Positions 60,236 through 64,000 of a DNA stretch of 64,000 nt are shown here, one piece after another. The translations under genes and the position numbers were made by a program. The notes under the pieces are model-generated. The model was not told the DNA's origin and searched no databases. It worked only from the letters and a program-made list of their open reading frames with translations. The stretch is taken from contig NC_088709.1 in assembly GCF_963576615.1 (NCBI RefSeq), positions 75,312,538 through 75,376,537 of the forward strand, given 5' to 3'. The stretch is from Watersipora subatra (Eukaryota > Bryozoa > Gymnolaemata > Cheilostomatida > Watersiporidae). Numbering within the stretch: the stretch's first letter is position 1; each line of letters opens with the position of its first letter.

Positions 60236-60355
60236 CACGGGCTTGCCGGGTCACGCGCGCAAGTATTTTCGCCACGCACATACAAAACAAAAACAGCATG
60301 TTGTTTTGTATGTGCGTGGCGAAAATCCTTGAGTGCGTGACCCGGCTAGCCCGTG
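60236..60355. repeat. Palindrome nested in the pogo-like element
   Basis: Arms of 55 bases (60236-60290 and 60301-60355) around a 10-base spacer carry the GC-rich CGGGTCACGC and TTTTCGCCACGCACATAC, differing at a handful of positions. The partial second copy at 63150-63689 lacks it, so it may be a small foldback inserted in this copy. Confidence 0.75.
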
Positions 60356-60366
60356 ACGAATAGTTT

Positions 60367-60400
60367 TCCGACGTTGATTCCGTGTTGAATCAACGTCGGA
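60367..60400. repeat. Perfect 14-bp-arm hairpin
   Basis: TCCGACGTTGATTC and its exact complement flank a 6-base loop, immediately after the larger palindrome. Confidence 0.75.
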
Positions 60401-61319
60401 ATGTTGAATGTTTAAAACGTCTTAAAATTGCTTTTATTAAACGTATACGTTGTCTTAGCTAAAAAAACTATTCATCGTTTGACCTAAACACAGAATACGT
60501 GTGTACATTCAATAAGTATCCATTCAAAAAGCGTGAGTGATATACAATGTACCGTTAAACCTCGTAAAACTTTTAATTGAACTGCCTCGGAGTGTTGCTC
60601 TTAACGAATGCCAGGTAAAGTAAGGGATTTTTCTTTGGTAACTTTTTCTTGAAGTTGCATAAACTTCAAGAAAAATCGGCAAAATTGATCGTGGGTAAAA
60701 CGCTCAAAAGAAAAAGATGTTTTTTCTTTTGAGCATTTCAACAACGATCAAGTTTTGCCAATGTCAATCTAAAAAAACGTCCTGGCAATAACATCACCTC
60801 AAACAACAAACCAATCTCAAGTGATAGAAAAATCTCTATACTTTTTGATAAAAACGTTTTAAACTTTACATTAGAAGCATTTAATTTGAAACAAGCCATT
60901 TGTGCTTTTGATTTATATTATAGTTTGCATATGTACATGTATCTACTAATAAATAAGTAAATACATGGACTTGTGACAGTGCTCTGATAACTTGAACGTT
61001 CTGATAATTCGAACACTTTTGCTCGGTCCCTTGAAGTTCGAGTTATCCATGTTTGACTGTAGTTGTAGTTACACATAAATAGCAAGCCAGAAATGTGTAT
61101 TTTTTTGTTCACAATACTATTTTTAAAATCATTACTCAGCTTTCAACATAACTATATGGAAATGAAATATAATTATTTGAGTGGAACAATTAATACTAAA
61201 TGATGCTGGTATTTACAGATCTGGCAGTAAATCTGATGGGCAACACCTATCCTATAATTTATCCTACATCAACATATCCTAAGGCTGCTAGGATTCACCT
61301 TTTATAATTTACAAGATTT

Positions 61320-61430
61320 AGTTTGATTATCAGGATAATTTGTATACATTTTATCCTGATAATACGTATTATTAGAATAATTTGTTTTATCCTAAAAATA
61401 CATGTTATCAGGATAACATGTTTTTGGAAA
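61320..61430. repeat. TATCAGGATAA-rich AT repeat
   Basis: Alternating TATCAGGATAA and TTATCCTGATA blocks like those in 58450-58720, here without the flanking ACAAACATCTGAA unit. Confidence 0.55.
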
Positions 61431-61847
61431 TAACATTAACTTATCTTAATATAAGTGTATCCTAATAACATTGCAGCCTGTCATTGGGATGCAACCCTTC
61501 GATGTTCAGTATTGCTGCTCGTCTCTAATCAAACTGATAGGCGGAGAGATAAATATCGTATATTAGGCCTACTTTTGAAATTTTTGTTTCGACACTTTTT
61601 ACAATAAATTTATTATTATCATCATCACTTGATACATTTTTGATAATCAATTAACATAATATGTTGAATTGCTCTTTTGTTCACTTGATATCAGTTAGGG
61701 AAAAACCTAAATATGATGGCAGAACCTGCGATATTAGCAATTAATTATGGTGAAACCTTTTAATGAGAGTTTATATGCTTTCCCTTTTTTACTTTGATCA
61801 ACTTACAGATAAGAAACAACGAATGTTTAGTATGAGTAGCAATTTTG
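61431..61847. other. Gene-free spacer
   Basis: AT-rich DNA with no exon, array or element that I can identify. Confidence 0.4.
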
Positions 61848-62467
61848 TTACTGCCTTCCATAGCAACAGCAGCCATATTGTATATTGTCTTACTGGGCAA
61901 CAGCGGCCATATTTCTGACTGCCTTCCTTGGCAACAGTAGCCATACTGTTGACTATCTTCCTTAGAAACAACACCTATAATTGTATACTGCCGACCTTGG
62001 CAACAGCACCTATATTGTATACTGCCTTTCTGGGCAACAGTAGCCATATTGTTGACTATCTTCCTTGGCAACAACAGCCATAATTGTATACTGCCGACCT
62101 TGGCAACAGTACAAATATTTTATACTATCTTTCTGGTCAACAGCAGCCATATTGTCGACTGCCTTCCTGGGCAACAGTAGCCATATTGTTGACTACCTTC
62201 CTTGGCAACAACAGCCATAATTGTATACTGCCGACCTTGGCAACAGTACAAATATTTTATACTATCTTTCTGGTCAACAGCAGCCATATTGTCGACTGCC
62301 TTCCTTGGCAACAGTAGCCATTTTGTGTACTGCCTATCTTAGCAAAAGCAGCCATATTGTATACTGCCTATCTTAGCAACCGCAGCCATATTGCGTACTG
62401 CCTATCTTAGCAACAGTAGCCATATTGTGTACTGCCTATCTTAGCAACAGCAGCCATATTGTATACT
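61848..62467 (+). repeat. 34-bp minisatellite, about 18 copies
   Basis: Units are of the type TGCCTTCCTTGGCAACAGTA plus GCCATATTGTATAC. A four-unit block starting GGCAACAACAGCCATAATTG recurs about 137 bases later (about 62066 and 62204). The last copies (TGCCTATCTTAGCAAC) form a younger homogeneous subgroup. Confidence 0.85.
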
Positions 62468-62951
62468 AGTTTACCCTAGGACGCTTATGTATTCGCGGCA
62501 TCTAACTTTCGCGTTTTCGCGGTGTCATCCTCTCGCGAAAGTTTCCTGTGCGAAACTAAACTATCATAACAAACGAGCGAAAAAGCGAAACTAAATAGCT
62601 TTGTTCATTGATACTGTAGAATGGAATTTTATAACGACATTTATTTTAACGTTTTTAATGACCACTATAGCATCGTTAAAATATAAACCAACAAAATAAT
62701 TTGACTATCAAAATTTATTACGTTATTATTTTGCAATTAATTATGATTATTTTCCCATTAAGAATGATTTATAATGATAGGAATTTGATGTCAATGCACA
62801 CGAATTAGTAGATTATCGTTTGCTGGGGACATCAATCAATGCAGTGAGCACCGTGTGTTGAAAGAAAATAAGACACATGCACTGACACTCGCAGTACTAC
62901 ACAAGCAGCATGGCTCTGGAAAGGTTTGGATTCACCACTGACACCTCTTCA

Positions 62952-63140
62952 CATACCTGCCAACTCTCACGCATTGGGCGTGAGACTCACGCAATCACCC
63001 CAAAGAAAAAATGAAAATGCGTGAGCAATGCGTGAGATTTTTGCCCCAATTTCAAAAATTTTATACATGCTATCATTGATACATCAATTGCCCCAAAACC
63101 AAATCTCACGCATTGCCCCACTCGTGGGTTGGCAGGTCTG
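62952..63140. mobile_element. hAT-like MITE with 8-bp target-site duplication, 189 bp
   Basis: The 8-bp sequence CCTCTTCA occurs immediately before (62944-62951) and after (63141-63148) the element. The termini CATACCTGCCAAC and GTTGGCAGGTCTG are 13-bp inverted repeats with one mismatch, starting CA and ending TG. The interior has CTCACGCATTG in several orientations. The 8-bp duplication, short inverted repeats and lack of coding capacity are the hallmarks of a hAT-superfamily MITE. Confidence 0.85.
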
Positions 63141-63149
63141 CCTCTTCAA

Positions 63150-63689
63150 TAACTTGTAATTTTTTGAGATTTGTTTTGTTTTAAGTGATGTGACTGACGA
63201 GACGTTTTTAAATTAAAATAGGCAAAACATGACCGCAGTTAAAATGCTCAGAAAAAGACATCTTTTTCTTTTGAGCGTTTTAACAAAGATCAATTTTGCG
63301 GATTTTATTTTAAGTTCATTCGGAGGCTTTTACGTTTTCGATGGGACATGGCCAAGCGGGTGTTTGATAAAACTTAATCTTCTGCAAACCTTTATAAAAG
63401 TCGTTAACAAAAATATTTTGCCTCTGATGATGATAATAATGATGCCTAAGAACTACTAGAAGTTGATGTTTGTCTCTATGGCTTGGAATGAAGTGATATT
63501 CCACAGCGATAAAAACCGCGTCCATGGCCGTTGGGCGAATAACTTTTCGAATAAATGATGTTGAGGTCGAGTTATCTGAAGGAATTTATCATTGCGTTGG
63601 AACTGACCAAACAAATCCGTTTGAGTTGACCTTGTGTTTGAGATGAAATGTTACATTTTATCTGAGGGCGAGTTATCCGAGTTGGACTG
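63150..63689. mobile_element. Partial second copy of the pogo-like element, opposite orientation
   Basis: Read in reverse, this segment matches the left part of the element at 59915: CGAGTTATC ends, AATTTATCATTRCGTKGGAA, CCGTTGGGC, CTCTATGGCTT and AAAAGTCGTTRACAAAA, ending in GAGTTGGACTG at 63689. It also carries the central hairpin and MITE module (GCTCARAAAAAGA...TCTTTTGAGCG). The other terminus was not found. Confidence 0.65.
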
Positions 63690-64000
63690 CACTTACCGTA
63701 AAAAATTCCCAAAAAGTTGGGGCGGCTCAGCCGGCCAGCTAGCTGCCCCAGTGAAAACGGGCCTGTTGATAGTCCAAGAAACAAATGGCAGCAAGCGATC
63801 AAATTGCATTATCGACCTTGCCCACACCATTCTACCTGCGGTTCACAATTACAAACTAGTCGCAAATTGAAATTTTTTTTTATCGGTGAACTGAACCTGA
63901 GGAATCTAATTATGTTTGTTCCACTGCATTTATTTTCACATCACTATATTTTCGCACTCATCAGAGCTGCGAAATTAAGTTGCTCCGAAATTTTAGTCTG
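63690..64000. other. Window end, no recognised gene
   Basis: A 78-codon open frame (63634-63870) overlaps the transposon end and has no recognisable domain. The last 70 bases contain TTTTCGCAC and GCGAAATTAAG, which resemble the TTTCGCG-rich stretch at 62478-62590 and may mark the other end of a larger decayed element. Confidence 0.3.

Larger units (their letters stand above)
59915..61059. mobile_element. Non-autonomous pogo/Tigger-like element, 1145 bp
   Basis: The terminal inverted repeats CAGTCAAACATGGATAACTC and its complement (ending GTTTGACTG at 61059) are flanked by TA on both sides (59913-59914 and 61060-61061). Several ATAACTCGAA/TTCGAACA-type subterminal repeats follow. This end structure and TA duplication fit Tc1/mariner-pogo elements. 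No transposase reading frame remains. The interior contains a 55-bp-arm palindrome, a 14-bp-arm hairpin and the MITE module at 60750-60870. Confidence 0.75.

Noticed and set aside
63634-63870. 78-codon plus-strand frame at the window end
   Set aside because: It overlaps the terminus of the second pogo-like copy and has no recognisable domain.

Overview
This is a 64-kb piece of an animal nuclear genome. Coding sequence is split into short exons with GT...AG boundaries and separated by kilobase-scale introns. The DNA is AT-rich, most of the window is non-coding, and tandem arrays, SINE-like fragments and MITE-like DNA transposons are dense. A receptor-type tyrosine kinase and a CARD plus leucine-rich-repeat protein indicate a metazoan. 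The compact mixture of minisatellites and MITEs fits a marine invertebrate, perhaps a lophotrochozoan, but the sequence does not settle the phylum.

Three genes can be assembled by hand from splice sites and reading phase. (1) Plus strand, 7458-23694: eight exons with matching phases give an 824-residue protein. It has a predicted N-myristoylated start, a long Pro/Ser-rich part with SH2- and SH3-type ligand motifs, a CARD-like death-fold domain and about ten ribonuclease-inhibitor-type LRRs. No NACHT ATPase lies between CARD and LRR. I regard this as the most interesting object in the window. (2) Plus strand, 39369-48664: three exons give a 575-residue single-pass tyrosine kinase with almost no ectodomain. 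(3) Minus strand, about 58363 down to 55488: the 3' exons of an unidentified gene encoding a Ser/Thr/Pro/Gln-rich C-terminal tail.

Layout: 1-7457, upstream DNA with a possible promoter near 500-640 and repeat fragments; 7458-23694, the CARD-LRR gene with an 8.7-kb first intron; 23695-39345, intergenic DNA with RTE-like and SINE remnants, two long-inverted-repeat elements and two minisatellites; 39346-48664, the kinase gene, whose 6.2-kb intron holds an 18-bp minisatellite and a dispersed-repeat copy; 48665-55487, intergenic DNA with three large satellite-like arrays (51-, 29- and 23-bp units); 55488-58363, the minus-strand gene with intronic arrays; 58364-64000, repeat-rich DNA with a pogo/Tigger-like element, a partial second copy, a hAT-like MITE with an 8-bp target duplication and a 34-bp minisatellite.

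Genes 1 and 2 may act in related signalling: gene 1 carries two YxN (Grb2-SH2-type) and two PxxPxR (SH3-type) motifs and gene 2 is a tyrosine kinase. A functional link is inference from motifs and proximity only. Exon coordinates come from reading splice consensus and phase; no transcript evidence or database search was available.
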